Positions 43,814 through 51,111 are shown, numbered from the stretch's first letter. The stretch: 64,000 bases of DNA from Nitrospiraceae bacterium (GCA_003599275.1 QZJG01000054.1:1-64000), one strand, 5' to 3'. Made by a program: numbers and translations. The notes: generated by a model from the sequence alone, not told the origin.

Positions 43814-44536
43814 TCAGAGTGATCTGACAATAAAATATACCCCCATCGCTATAATAATTGTCCCTGACAATCTGTACAGCAGCCCTCGCAGTTTATGGCC
43901 CAGATATCCGGCAACGAAGCCGAACAGCAGCAATGCGGGAAGTGTCCCGATCCCGAAGAAAAACATGGTAAGCATTCCGGATAACATGTCGCCTGTTCCG
44001 GCCGCGGCCATAAACACGGTGTACGAAAGGCCGCACGGCAAAAACCCGAACAAAGCGCCGAGGGGATAGTAGAGCCATGAAGTTTCACCATGCAATAAAT
44101 TTTTCCCGGCCCGCAGAATGAGACTGTTGCGTCTTTCAAGCCATGCTGTTCCGCCTGTAATACCGGATATGCTTATGCCCATGAATATCATTATCAGTCC
44201 GGCAATCAGCGCTACCGCATTTTGAAAACCGGTCATCTCACCGGCGATATTTACAAATGAACCGGTAAGTCCCATTATCGCTCCTATAAACATATAGGTA
44301 GTAATGCGCCCTGTATTGTAGAAGATATGGGGGACAAGGTCCATGGCGAAAAGATGCTCTCTAAATCTAAAATGAGGGGATATTTCTATAGCCCCCCCTC
44401 CCTTGACGGGAGGGGGTAAGGGGGAGGGTGAATTGTGAAACGCGTAAGCGGTTATAAGCGGCCCGCACATCCCCATGCAATGTCCGAACCCGCCGAGGAA
44501 GCCCGTTGTAAATGCGAGAGTATAGCTGAGTTCCAC
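43814..44536 (-). CDS. TauE/SafE-like (DsbD_2) membrane protein of the cbb3 cluster, with repeat insert
   Basis: A 240-aa protein with about six helices. The N-terminal FLGGFGHCMGMCGPLITAY is the GHC.GMCGP motif of the sulfite-exporter-like/cytochrome-biogenesis family found beside cbb3 assembly genes, where a copper-related role is suspected. The GTG start overlaps the ccoH stop (TAGTG). Residues about 35-60 (SPSPLPPPVKGGGAIEISP...) come from a G/C-rich palindromic repeat inserted in frame before FYNTGRITTYMFIGA. The insert lies in a loop between helices 1 and 2, so folding may tolerate it. Confidence 0.82.
   Translation of the reverse strand: MELSYTLAFTTGFLGGFGHCMGMCGPLITAYAFHNSPSPLPPPVKGGGAIEISPHFRFREHLFAMDLVPHIFYNTGRITTYMFIGAIMGLTGSFVNIAGEMTGFQNAVALIAGLIMIFMGISISGITGGTAWLERRNSLILRAGKNLLHGETSWLYYPLGALFGFLPCGLSYTVFMAAAGTGDMLSGMLTMFFFGIGTLPALLLFGFVAGYLGHKLRGLLYRLSGTIIIAMGVYFIVRSL
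44391..44431. repeat. CCCCTCCCTTGACGGGAGGGG repeat inside the TauE/SafE-like gene
   Basis: CCCCCTCCCTTGACGGGAGGGGG is a near-perfect hairpin followed by TAAGGGGGAGGGTGA. It is coding on the minus strand as PSPLPPPVKGGGA. The layout (hairpin plus G-rich tail) is the same as in the 13888 and 16751 units. Confidence 0.75.
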
Positions 44537-45015
44537 TACTGCACCTCAAAAGTATAACTCACTGTTGCCGTCTCGCCGTCCCGTTTGATAGTCACATCCG
44601 CCTTCCATGTCTTCCCTCCATGCGGACAGGCAGGAATAACGCCGGTCCCCTCATATATGCCGTCCTTCACATGTTGCATCTTCGGCCTGTTGATCCCCAT
44701 GAACATTCCCGGCATCGTCAGGTCCAGAATAATCCCGGCATCCGGGACTGCCCTGTCTTTTTCTTTAAGGACCACCCTGAAAACGAGGTCCGTCATGGTC
44801 CTCACGGGCTTTGGGTTTATATCAAACACTGCGTGAAGGTCGCGGTCGTTAAGCGGCCCTGAATCGGCCTTTTCATTTTGTATCCTGTCCCACTCCAGAC
44901 CCGTCTCATACGGGTTTTCAACCACTACCCCGTCAAATACCCTGACTCCCACGACTATGGCGCCGACTACGGCGGAAAGGGCGATGATTGTTACTATGAC
45001 GATTAATGTTTTCAT
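44536..45015 (-). CDS. ccoH: FixH/CcoH-family cbb3 assembly protein
   Basis: The 159-aa protein has an N-terminal membrane helix (about 4-26) and a periplasmic domain starting VVENPYETGLEWDRIQNEK, the hallmark of FixH. The rest forms an Ig-like beta domain (LDLTMPGMFMGINRP, GKTWKADVTIKRDG). CcoH is required for cbb3 stability. It sits between ccoG and the TauE/SafE-like gene, after a repeat element. Confidence 0.88.
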   Translation of the reverse strand: MKTLIVIVTIIALSAVVGAIVVGVRVFDGVVVENPYETGLEWDRIQNEKADSGPLNDRDLHAVFDINPKPVRTMTDLVFRVVLKEKDRAVPDAGIILDLTMPGMFMGINRPKMQHVKDGIYEGTGVIPACPHGGKTWKADVTIKRDGETATVSYTFEVQ

Positions 45016-45039
45016 TGTGATTTTCCGAACTCTTAACTC

Positions 45040-45183
45040 TAACAGGCTACTGAAAAAGTATTTTGGCTGTCATTGCGAACAAAGTGAAGCAATCCGCTTC
45101 TATATTAATCAAATGTTTGAGATTGCTTCGTCACTAACGTTTCTCGCAATGACACTGAAAACCGACTTTTTCAGCAACCTGCT
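45040..45183. repeat. nested palindromic repeat with GTCATTGCGA core (copy 2)
   Basis: The outer arms CAGGCTACTGAAAAAGT and ACTTTTTCAGCAACCTG enclose an inner GTCATTGCGAA...TTCTCGCAATGAC element (45069-45153). It fills the gap between ccoG and ccoH and may form a strong mRNA hairpin there. Confidence 0.7.
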
Positions 45184-45185
45184 AA

Positions 45186-46394
45186 TTATCCCTCCGGATA
45201 AATAAACCGGGCCGGCTTTGTCACCCGGACGGTGTCCGGCTTTTCCGACTCGATTGATATGTCGATTGTCTTTATCACTTTGCTTTTGACGGAATTTACA
45301 ACATTAACATAAACCGGGACCTTCTTCATTGCTCCAGCCTCAATTGAAACTCTATCAGGGGCCACTACTGCAACGCTGTTCAACGCCTTTACTTTGATTG
45401 CCAACTCTGCGCCGGACCGGCCTTTGTTTTTCACCGATAAAATATATGAGTTTATTACCCCGCCAGATACAATACGCGGGGGATACGAATTGTTCGGCAG
45501 GACGGTCATATCAACAGTGGTGCGTGTTATCAGAAGATATATAAAGAAGACAAGAAACACTGCCGTGACCGAGCCGGTCATCACTGCATTCCGGCGTAAC
45601 AGTTCCCCTGCTTCGCCCGGCAATCCGAAGAAGTATCCTATCAGGGACTTTTTCCCCCTGTGTCCCATCATCTTTGTGCATGAGTCAATGCATTCGGCGC
45701 AATCAATGCATGCGGCATTCAAACCATTCCTTATGTCAATTCCCACCGGACATGTTTTTACACATGCCATGCATTTTATACACTCATCCTTCCTCCGTGG
45801 GTCAAAGGCTATCACAAGTGTTTTGTTGTCAAACAGGACGCTCTGCAGTTTTGCATACGGACAAACGGTCGAGCAGAATTTGTGCCTGAGCAGCGCCAGG
45901 TCCAGAAAAATTATCATTGACAGAACAATCCAGAATCCACCCGTTACATTTCCGAGGCCTCCCTCTACCGCTTTCGGAATAAATTCATACGGCGAAACAA
46001 AATACCATATGAGATTTGCAGCAACCGTAACGCTTATCAAAAGCACTGCTGCGTATTCGATTAATTTATATGGGGGCCTTTTTGACTTTGCCTTATCAAT
46101 CATATCGGTAAAATCAACAAGCACAGTCTGGGGGCAGGCCCAGCCGCACCATATCCTCCCGAACATTAATGTGATGAACATAAACAGAAACGTCAGGAAG
46201 ATAACGGCCATGAGGACAATAAAAAATTCATCCATCCAGACGCTCGCGCCAAAGAAGTGGGGCCTCAGCGAGGGGACATCAAAACGTAAAGCGCTTTCGC
46301 CTTTTATCTCCAGGAAAGGGAGACCGATTATGATAACAGCCTGAGCAATCCCGGCAAAACGCCTCCACGGCTGTATCAGCCTAATCTTCGTCAT
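45186..46394 (-). CDS. ccoG: cbb3 oxidase accessory iron-sulfur protein CcoG
   Basis: Polyferredoxin-like membrane protein that reduces copper for cbb3 assembly. ATG at 46394 gives 402 aa; the ORF-track start is a TTG one codon earlier. About five membrane helices are present, the motif GRIWCGWACPQTV, and two 4Fe-4S motifs (CIKCMACVKTCPVGIDIRNG and CIDCAECIDSCTKMM), then a C-terminal Ig-like periplasmic domain. It overlaps the end of the small ccoQ-like gene by 14 bases. Confidence 0.95.
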   Translation of the reverse strand: MTKIRLIQPWRRFAGIAQAVIIIGLPFLEIKGESALRFDVPSLRPHFFGASVWMDEFFIVLMAVIFLTFLFMFITLMFGRIWCGWACPQTVLVDFTDMIDKAKSKRPPYKLIEYAAVLLISVTVAANLIWYFVSPYEFIPKAVEGGLGNVTGGFWIVLSMIIFLDLALLRHKFCSTVCPYAKLQSVLFDNKTLVIAFDPRRKDECIKCMACVKTCPVGIDIRNGLNAACIDCAECIDSCTKMMGHRGKKSLIGYFFGLPGEAGELLRRNAVMTGSVTAVFLVFFIYLLITRTTVDMTVLPNNSYPPRIVSGGVINSYILSVKNKGRSGAELAIKVKALNSVAVVAPDRVSIEAGAMKKVPVYVNVVNSVKSKVIKTIDISIESEKPDTVRVTKPARFIYPEG

Positions 46395-46524
46395 CAAGCA
46401 TCTTATACTTCGGCTCTTCTACCTTTTTGTGCCGCTTTCCCGAATAGTAATGAAAGATTATCACCGCAAAGAGCACAACCAGCGAAATGCCGAAAATGAA
46501 ATATGCAACCGAATGTGTATTCAT
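46381..46524 (-). CDS. CcoQ/FixQ-like small cbb3 subunit
   Basis: A 47-residue protein below the ORF-track cut-off: MNTHSVAYFIFGISLVVLFA, then VIIFHYYSGKRHKKVEEPKY and KMLDDED. One membrane helix followed by HYYSxKR...VEEPKYxMLDDED is typical of CcoQ-type or related small cbb3 peptides. Interestingly the EEPKYKMLDDED tail resembles the RPKYRMMDEDG tail of CcoS. It overlaps ccoG at its 3' end. Confidence 0.72.
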   Translation of the reverse strand: MNTHSVAYFIFGISLVVLFAVIIFHYYSGKRHKKVEEPKYKMLDDED

Positions 46525-46553
46525 AAATCCGCTCCGTTGAAAGAATATAATAT

Positions 46554-46643
46554 AACCACAGAGTCACTGAGACACAGAGAAAAGACTTGAATTCGAATTT
46601 CGTATTTTTATTTATTCTCAGTGCCCCCGTGTCTCCGTGTTTA
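46554..46643. repeat. CACAGAG palindromic dispersed repeat (copy 2)
   Basis: AACCACAGAGTCACTGAGACACAGAG and the inverted TCTCAGTGCCCCCGTGTCTCCGTGTTTA flank a centre with GAATTCGAATTTCG. It belongs to the same family as 12556-12686. Confidence 0.7.
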
Positions 46644-46680
46644 TAAGTATGTTTTCAATTTCATACAAAAAATCTGCGTC

Positions 46681-46773
46681 TTATATCTTCTTTCTCGCGA
46701 TAAAGAAGAGCACCGCTATCCCTGCAATCGCAGCGCCGGTAAACCCTATTGTTGCGATAATCGATATATCCAT
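46681..46773 (-). CDS. 30-residue single-helix membrane peptide
   Basis: ATG at 46773 preceded by AAAGGA encodes MDISIIATIGFTGAAIAGIA then VLFFIARKKI. It is one hydrophobic helix with a basic end, the size and shape of small oxidase-associated peptides (CydX or CcoQ types). It lies between the peroxiredoxin and the ccoQ-like gene, in the same direction. There is no homology evidence; the good ribosome site and position support it. Confidence 0.45.
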   Translation of the reverse strand: MDISIIATIGFTGAAIAGIAVLFFIARKKI

Positions 46774-46810
46774 GATTTCATCCTTTCCCGTTTCCTTTTC
46801 CTGCCTTTAT

Positions 46811-47434
46811 TTATGCATTATGTATCGCCTCGTGCACCCTGCCCACCATTTTTGCTGAAGGCTCCAAAGTCTTGTCGCCTTCTTCTTCCCACCCGGCAGG
46901 ACAGGCCTCGGCAGTGTATTGTGCGAGATGGAGGTTGGCCTTGAATTTCCTCATCATTTCATCAATGTTTCTGCCCAGGTTATAGTAATTGACTTCCGAG
47001 TTCATAAGCCTGCCTTCCGGATTTATAATAAAAGTCCCTCTTAATGAAAGTCCGGTGGCCTCATCATAAACCCCGAACATCCTTGCAAGCCTTCCTGTAG
47101 TATCGGCCCCCATCGGGAACTTCACGTTTTCAAGCTCCTTTTCCTCTCTCTGCCAGGCAAGATGAACGAACTTTGTGTCGGTGCTTACCGTGATGATCTC
47201 GGCGTCCAGTTTTTTGAATTTATCATACTGCTCTGCCAGAGCAGCAAATTCAGTTGCTCAGACAAAGGTAAAATCCGCCGGATAGAAAAACAGTATCGTC
47301 CACTTTCTGTTCTTCCTTAGTGTTTCAAGACTCACTTCTCCGAAGTCGCCCTTTGCCGGTTCGTAAGTCTCCAGCTTAAAATCAGGGACAGTTGCTCCGA
47401 CATTGCATCCAAGACATTCACATGTGTTCGACAT
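46811..47434 (-). CDS. selenocysteine-containing peroxiredoxin (PrxU type), TGA decoded as Sec
   Basis: Thiol/selenol peroxidase of the AhpC/2-Cys peroxiredoxin family (207 aa). The ORF track shows only the last 104 residues because codon 59 is TGA. Reading through it gives ILFFYPADFTFV-U-ATEFAALAEQY, with U exactly at the peroxidatic Cys of FTFVCPTE. The resolving Cys178 in ACPAGW is present. Thirteen bases after the TGA, CUGCUCU-GGC-AGAGCAG forms a 7-bp hairpin with a GG loop, matching a bacterial SECIS. The frame is open and conserved on both sides, so a point mutation is less likely. ATG at 47434 follows AGGAAC. It probably detoxifies peroxides near the oxidase genes. Confidence 0.85.
47228..47244 (-). 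promoter_or_regulatory. bacterial SECIS hairpin
   Basis: CTGCTCTGGCAGAGCAG on the minus strand: a perfect 7-bp stem with loop GGC. The loop begins about 20 bases after the TGA (47258-47260). Loop-initial G residues and this spacing match the SelB-binding element described for bacterial selenoprotein mRNAs. The same bases also encode AALAEQY. Confidence 0.75.
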
Positions 47435-47491
47435 AATAAGTTCCTCCTTTTTGTTTTTAACCTTTTAAATGTGCAAATCCTTCCCTATTGC

Positions 47492-47695
47492 CTACTCCCT
47501 ATGCCCTAAGCCCTTCACCGACTCTTCATACGCCTTTTCCTGCGACCAGCCGCTGATTGACGGCGTATAGGAGACAAAATAATAAATGCCCCATATGATC
47601 AGTCCCCAGAACAGAACGAGCCAGCCGACTGGTATTTTTCTTGTCAGACCCTCTTCAACCTCAAATTCTTTTAAGTTGTCCAGTTCTTCCGTCAT
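47492..47695 (-). CDS. CcoP-like N-terminal membrane subunit without heme domain
   Basis: ATG at 47695 with AGGAGGGA upstream gives 67 aa. EFEVEEGLTRKIPVGWLVLF, then WGLIIWGIYYFVSYTPSISG and WSQEKAYEE, resembles the N-terminal membrane anchor of CcoP in cbb3 oxidases. The cytochrome c part is missing here; a c-type domain is instead fused to CcoO in the preceding gene. The last residues (LGHRE-stop) come from a GGGCATAGGGAGTAG repeat-like tract. Confidence 0.75.
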   Translation of the reverse strand: MTEELDNLKEFEVEEGLTRKIPVGWLVLFWGLIIWGIYYFVSYTPSISGWSQEKAYEESVKGLGHRE

Positions 47696-47705
47696 GTTCT
47701 CCCTC

Positions 47706-48638
47706 CTATTTACCATGGATCGACCTTATATAAGCAATCAAGGCCCAAATCTTATTTTTGTCCATCTGAGCGCCGAAGGGAGGCATTCCGCCTTTGGCCT
47801 TTCCGCCTTCTATTTCCCGGCCGGGCTGTGTCCCGTTTGCAATTATATTATGAAGCGCTCCATCGCCCATATCGCCTTCTTTGTACAACCATACGTTGTC
47901 TGTAAGGTCCGGACCGATTCCTCCTTCCCCATCTGAGCCATGACAAACGGCGCAATTGGCCGCATAAAGATCCTTGCCCTCGGCAACGGCTTCCGGTTTG
48001 CCCGAAAGGGGATTTTTATCTTCGGCCCTGGCGGCCTCGGCAATGGCCGGTTTTTTAGCTGCTGCAATTCCTATAACCTGCATATATGCCACTATAGCGT
48101 CCATCTCTGTTTTTCCATCGAGGGCGTTTATTTCATCGGATGTATATGGAAAACCGAGCGCCTTCATGTGAGATACCACATCTCCGGCATCGAGTTTCCT
48201 CTTATTGAGAAAACCATAAGAAGGCATGTTTGATTCTGCAAAGAAGGCCCTCGGGTCTTCAAAATGCATAGAGTGCCAGGCATCAGGATATTTTCCGCCG
48301 ATCCTCGCAAGGTCGGGGCCTGTCCTCTTCGACCCCCAGAGGAACGGGCGGTCATAAGCAAATTCACCTGCCTTTGAATATTCACCGTATCTCATCACCT
48401 CGGTCTTGAGAGGTCTCACCGTTTGCGTATGACAATTATTGCAGCCTTCCCTCTGATATATGTCTCGTCCCGCAAGCTGAAGCGGGGTATAAGGTTTAAG
48501 ATTTTCGAGCTTCGGGTGCATCTGAGGGGTGAGCATCGGATAAAACATTGTCACTATCGTCCCAATAAGGATCACCACGGCTGAAAGCACAGCAAATGTT
48601 ACGGGTCTTGTATGCAGTTTTTCATGAAGTCCGGCCAT
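47706..48638 (-). CDS. cbb3 oxidase CcoO fused to a CcoP-type cytochrome c domain
   Basis: The 310-aa protein has an N-terminal helix (about 13-33) and a CcoO/FixO domain with heme motif CNNCH (66-70) and the TQTVRPLKTEVMRYGEYS signature. After a linker at about 190-215 comes a second cytochrome c domain with CAVCH (229-233), GPDLTDNVWLYKEGD and MPPFGAQ supplying the distal Met. The second domain matches the C-terminal cytochrome of CcoP. So this gene joins subunits II and III, with the CcoP anchor encoded separately downstream. It carries two hemes c in place of the usual three over CcoO plus CcoP. Confidence 0.88.
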   Translation of the reverse strand: MAGLHEKLHTRPVTFAVLSAVVILIGTIVTMFYPMLTPQMHPKLENLKPYTPLQLAGRDIYQREGCNNCHTQTVRPLKTEVMRYGEYSKAGEFAYDRPFLWGSKRTGPDLARIGGKYPDAWHSMHFEDPRAFFAESNMPSYGFLNKRKLDAGDVVSHMKALGFPYTSDEINALDGKTEMDAIVAYMQVIGIAAAKKPAIAEAARAEDKNPLSGKPEAVAEGKDLYAANCAVCHGSDGEGGIGPDLTDNVWLYKEGDMGDGALHNIIANGTQPGREIEGGKAKGGMPPFGAQMDKNKIWALIAYIRSIHGK

Positions 48639-48651
48639 CTTCTCACCCCCC

Positions 48652-50052
48652 TTATGCGTTTGAAACCGCGAGGGCTTTGCCCTTGCGTATTGTCATGTAG
48701 ATGTTATAAATAAAAAACAGCATCCCGATTGTAAAAATAACGCCTCCCAGGGTCCTCATCTGCCAGTAGGGATAATTCTTTGCTATTATCTCCACCATTG
48801 CATACTTCAGGCTTCCGTCAGGGTTTACGGCCTTTGATAATGCCCCCTGCTGAATACCTGTAATCCACATCGTAATGGAGAATATGAGCTGCCCGATCAG
48901 GACAAGGTAGAAGTGCGTGTTTGCGATCCCTATACTATAAATATCCGTCTTGCAGATTTTGGGTATAACATAATAAATAGATGCTGCAACAGTCATGGTC
49001 ACCCATCCCATCGTCCCCATATGGACATGTCCGGGGACCCAATCCGTGTAATGGATCAACTGACTTACTACCCTCAGGCCCTGCGTTGGCCCCTGCACGG
49101 TCTGAAGACCGTAGAAGGTTATTCCGAGGATAAAAAACTTTGTAAGGTAATTCGCCTGTGCCTTCGGCCAGTCGGCCCCTGCCGTATAAAAACCGTTTAC
49201 GACCGACCCCCACGAAGGGGCGATAAGGAACACGGTAAAGACAATCGCAAGCGTCTGTATCCAGTCCGGAAGCGGGGTGTAAACCAGATGATGCGCGCCG
49301 GTCCACAGATATGCAAACACAAGGGACCAGAAGGAGATGATCGAAAGCCTGTGGCTGAAAATCGGTATCCCGGTGGATTTCGGGAGAAAATAATAAAACA
49401 TTGCGAGTATGGGGGTAGTGAATACAAAGCCCACCGCATTATGTCCGTACCACCACTGGACATTTGCGCTGTTTACACCGGCAAACACGGAGTATGATTT
49501 AAAAAGTCCTGACGGCACCGAAAGGTTATTTACAATATACAGGATTGCCACCGCAACTACCGTCGCAATTATGTACCAGAGTGAGATATACATCTGCTCT
49601 TCTTTCCGCCTGATTATTGTGCCGAAGATATTGACCGCAAAGATGACCCACAGTATGACTACACCGATGTCCAGCGGCCATTCAAGCTCTGCATATTCGA
49701 GGGACTGGTTCATCCCGGCAAAAAGACTTACCGCCGCTAATGCTATGGCGATGTTGAAAAGATACAAATGAAACCTTGCGAGCTTCGGAAAGAGGAGCGG
49801 TGTTTTGGCGAGCCTCATCACTATGTAATAGGATATCCCGAAAATTGCTCCTACTCCCAGCCCGAATGTCAGGCCGTTTGTGTGGACCACCCGCAGTCTT
49901 CCGTACGTGAAAAACGGCGGGACATTCCATTCAGGCTTCCATAACTGAACAGAGATCCAGAGCCCTATCAATATACCTGCCACCCCCCAGAAAATAGACG
50001 AAACGATGAATCCTTTTACTGTTTGATTATCATATTGATAATCATCATTCAT
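48652..50052 (-). CDS. ccoN: cbb3-type cytochrome c oxidase subunit I (CcoN)
   Basis: Catalytic subunit with about 12 helices and hemes b and b3-CuB; reduces oxygen with high affinity. At 466 aa it shows the low-spin heme ligand in RVVHTNGLTFGLG, the CuB-site WWYGHNAVGFVFTTP with GAHHLVYTPLPDW, and WVPGHVHMGTMGW near the heme ligands. The order ccoN, ccoO-P fusion, small subunits follows. GGAGGAGA lies before the ATG, and a promoter candidate lies some 80-110 bases upstream. Confidence 0.95.
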   Translation of the reverse strand: MNDDYQYDNQTVKGFIVSSIFWGVAGILIGLWISVQLWKPEWNVPPFFTYGRLRVVHTNGLTFGLGVGAIFGISYYIVMRLAKTPLLFPKLARFHLYLFNIAIALAAVSLFAGMNQSLEYAELEWPLDIGVVILWVIFAVNIFGTIIRRKEEQMYISLWYIIATVVAVAILYIVNNLSVPSGLFKSYSVFAGVNSANVQWWYGHNAVGFVFTTPILAMFYYFLPKSTGIPIFSHRLSIISFWSLVFAYLWTGAHHLVYTPLPDWIQTLAIVFTVFLIAPSWGSVVNGFYTAGADWPKAQANYLTKFFILGITFYGLQTVQGPTQGLRVVSQLIHYTDWVPGHVHMGTMGWVTMTVAASIYYVIPKICKTDIYSIGIANTHFYLVLIGQLIFSITMWITGIQQGALSKAVNPDGSLKYAMVEIIAKNYPYWQMRTLGGVIFTIGMLFFIYNIYMTIRKGKALAVSNA

Positions 50053-50131
50053 AATGCATCTCCTCCTGTTATCTCCATGCCTCCCCTGTGGTTTTAAAAT
50101 CGCCCGCTTCAGGACGTCAGTCCTTACTTCT

Positions 50132-50159
50132 CTTATAGCAAAACCGTTTAAATTTGCAA
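50132..50159 (-). promoter_or_regulatory. promoter candidate for the cbb3 operon
   Basis: On the minus strand TTGCAA (50159-50154) and TATAAG (50137-50132) are 16 bases apart, ahead of ccoN. AGGACGTCAGTCCT (50111-50124), with AGGAC/GTCCT arms, lies just downstream of it, and AGGACCAATTAAATCCT (50199-50215) upstream. Both share half-sites with the palindrome at 50669-50683. Confidence 0.45.
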
Positions 50160-50233
50160 AATAAATTTACTGTCCGTCCTGACTTCCCCCGGCAAATCAG
50201 GACCAATTAAATCCTGTTTATCCCGAAAAAAAA

Positions 50234-50632
50234 TTATTTCTTCAGCAGTGCTGCAAAGTCCTTCTCTTTCAGTTTCTTCTCAACCATTTCCCTTATCTCT
50301 ACCCACACAGGATGGACCGCGCATGTATTGCTTAGACGGCATGTCTTCTTATTGAGCGCGCAAATATTGGCCGCCGAAGGGCCCTGGATCGCCTCTATCA
50401 CCTCAAGGAGGTTGATGTCCTTTGGTTTCCTTGCAAGCTGAAATCCGCCCTGCACTCCCCTTACGGATACTACAATGCCTTTTTTGACAAGACGCTGGAG
50501 TATCTTTGCGACGAAGCTCCTGGGGACACTCATCGACTTCGAAATATCATTCGCCGGCACTGTTTCTTCAGGGGATTTTGACAGATGCAGCACACACCGC
50601 ACCGCATAATCCGCTTCTCTCGTTACATACAT
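50234..50632 (-). CDS. Rrf2-family iron-sulfur transcription regulator
   Basis: A 132-aa winged-helix regulator of the IscR/NsrR type: MYVTREADYAVRCVLHLSKS, recognition helix SVPRSFVAKILQRLVKKGIV, the wing GGFQLARKP, then a cluster site C91-x6-C98-x5-C104-x2-H107. The H107 spacing after the last Cys resembles IscR. It probably binds a 2Fe-2S or 4Fe-4S cluster and senses iron-sulfur, oxygen or NO status. Position directly upstream of ccoN, in the same direction, and shared operator-like sites suggest control of the cbb3 operon and itself. Confidence 0.9.
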   Translation of the reverse strand: MYVTREADYAVRCVLHLSKSPEETVPANDISKSMSVPRSFVAKILQRLVKKGIVVSVRGVQGGFQLARKPKDINLLEVIEAIQGPSAANICALNKKTCRLSNTCAVHPVWVEIREMVEKKLKEKDFAALLKK

Positions 50633-50668
50633 GGTTATTCACCCTTAAAGTCTTGTCCGTTTAAATCA

Positions 50669-50683
50669 GGACTAATTTAGTCC
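50669..50683. promoter_or_regulatory. Rrf2/IscR-like operator palindrome
   Basis: GGACTAATTTAGTCC is a perfect dyad (7-1-7), 37 bases ahead of the Rrf2 gene start. Its core GACTAATTTAGTC matches the GACT-N5-AGTC shape of IscR-type cluster-bound sites. It probably mediates autoregulation. Confidence 0.6.
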
Positions 50684-50747
50684 CATTTTAGCGGAGCAAA
50701 GGACCTTTGTCAAGCTTTTTTTCCTGAATTTTTTCTTTGAACTTCGA

Positions 50748-51110
50748 CTACGGCATGTTGACTGAAATTTCGTAACTCCCTACCGACACCTTGCCGGCCA
50801 TCCCCTTATTCCAGAGGAGATCGACTACCTTTGCCTTTGACGCCTTCGGGACCATCAGGACCAGCTTGGCGCCGAGACCTGTGAGGGACTTCCATTCATC
50901 GGCCTTTTCAGGGGTTATGCCGTCTTCCGTTTCAACCTCCATCAATGCAAGTACGAGGCCGTGATTGCCGAGTATTAAATCGGGGTAATGTCCCCTGTAT
51001 TCGTTTTTACTCTCCGTCCCGAGATTTACCTTAACGTCGTTGTAATCCCTCGAAAGCCTGTCCTTCAGGTAAGAGACCATCCAGTCATGGATTAATTTTT
51101 CATTCTTCAT
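50748..51110 (-). CDS. small PD-(D/E)XK-like protein, function unknown
   Basis: A 120-aa protein with a nuclease-fold look: HYPDLILGNHGLVLALMEVE (Asp on one strand, ExE on the next), then TPEKADEWKSL and a GAKLVLMVPKASKAKVVDLL strand-helix. The PD...ExE spacing matches PD-(D/E)XK enzymes, though a Lys after the Glu is not evident (EVET). Compact size suggests a minimal fold. It starts next to the stop of the DUF3187 gene. No partner enzyme gives a function. Confidence 0.5.
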   Translation of the reverse strand: MKNEKLIHDWMVSYLKDRLSRDYNDVKVNLGTESKNEYRGHYPDLILGNHGLVLALMEVETEDGITPEKADEWKSLTGLGAKLVLMVPKASKAKVVDLLWNKGMAGKVSVGSYEISVNMP

Positions 51111-51111
51111 A

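Noticed and set aside
45394-46344. 316-aa plus-strand ORF
   Set aside because: It is antisense to ccoG, which has full family motifs; the ORF has no recognisable features.
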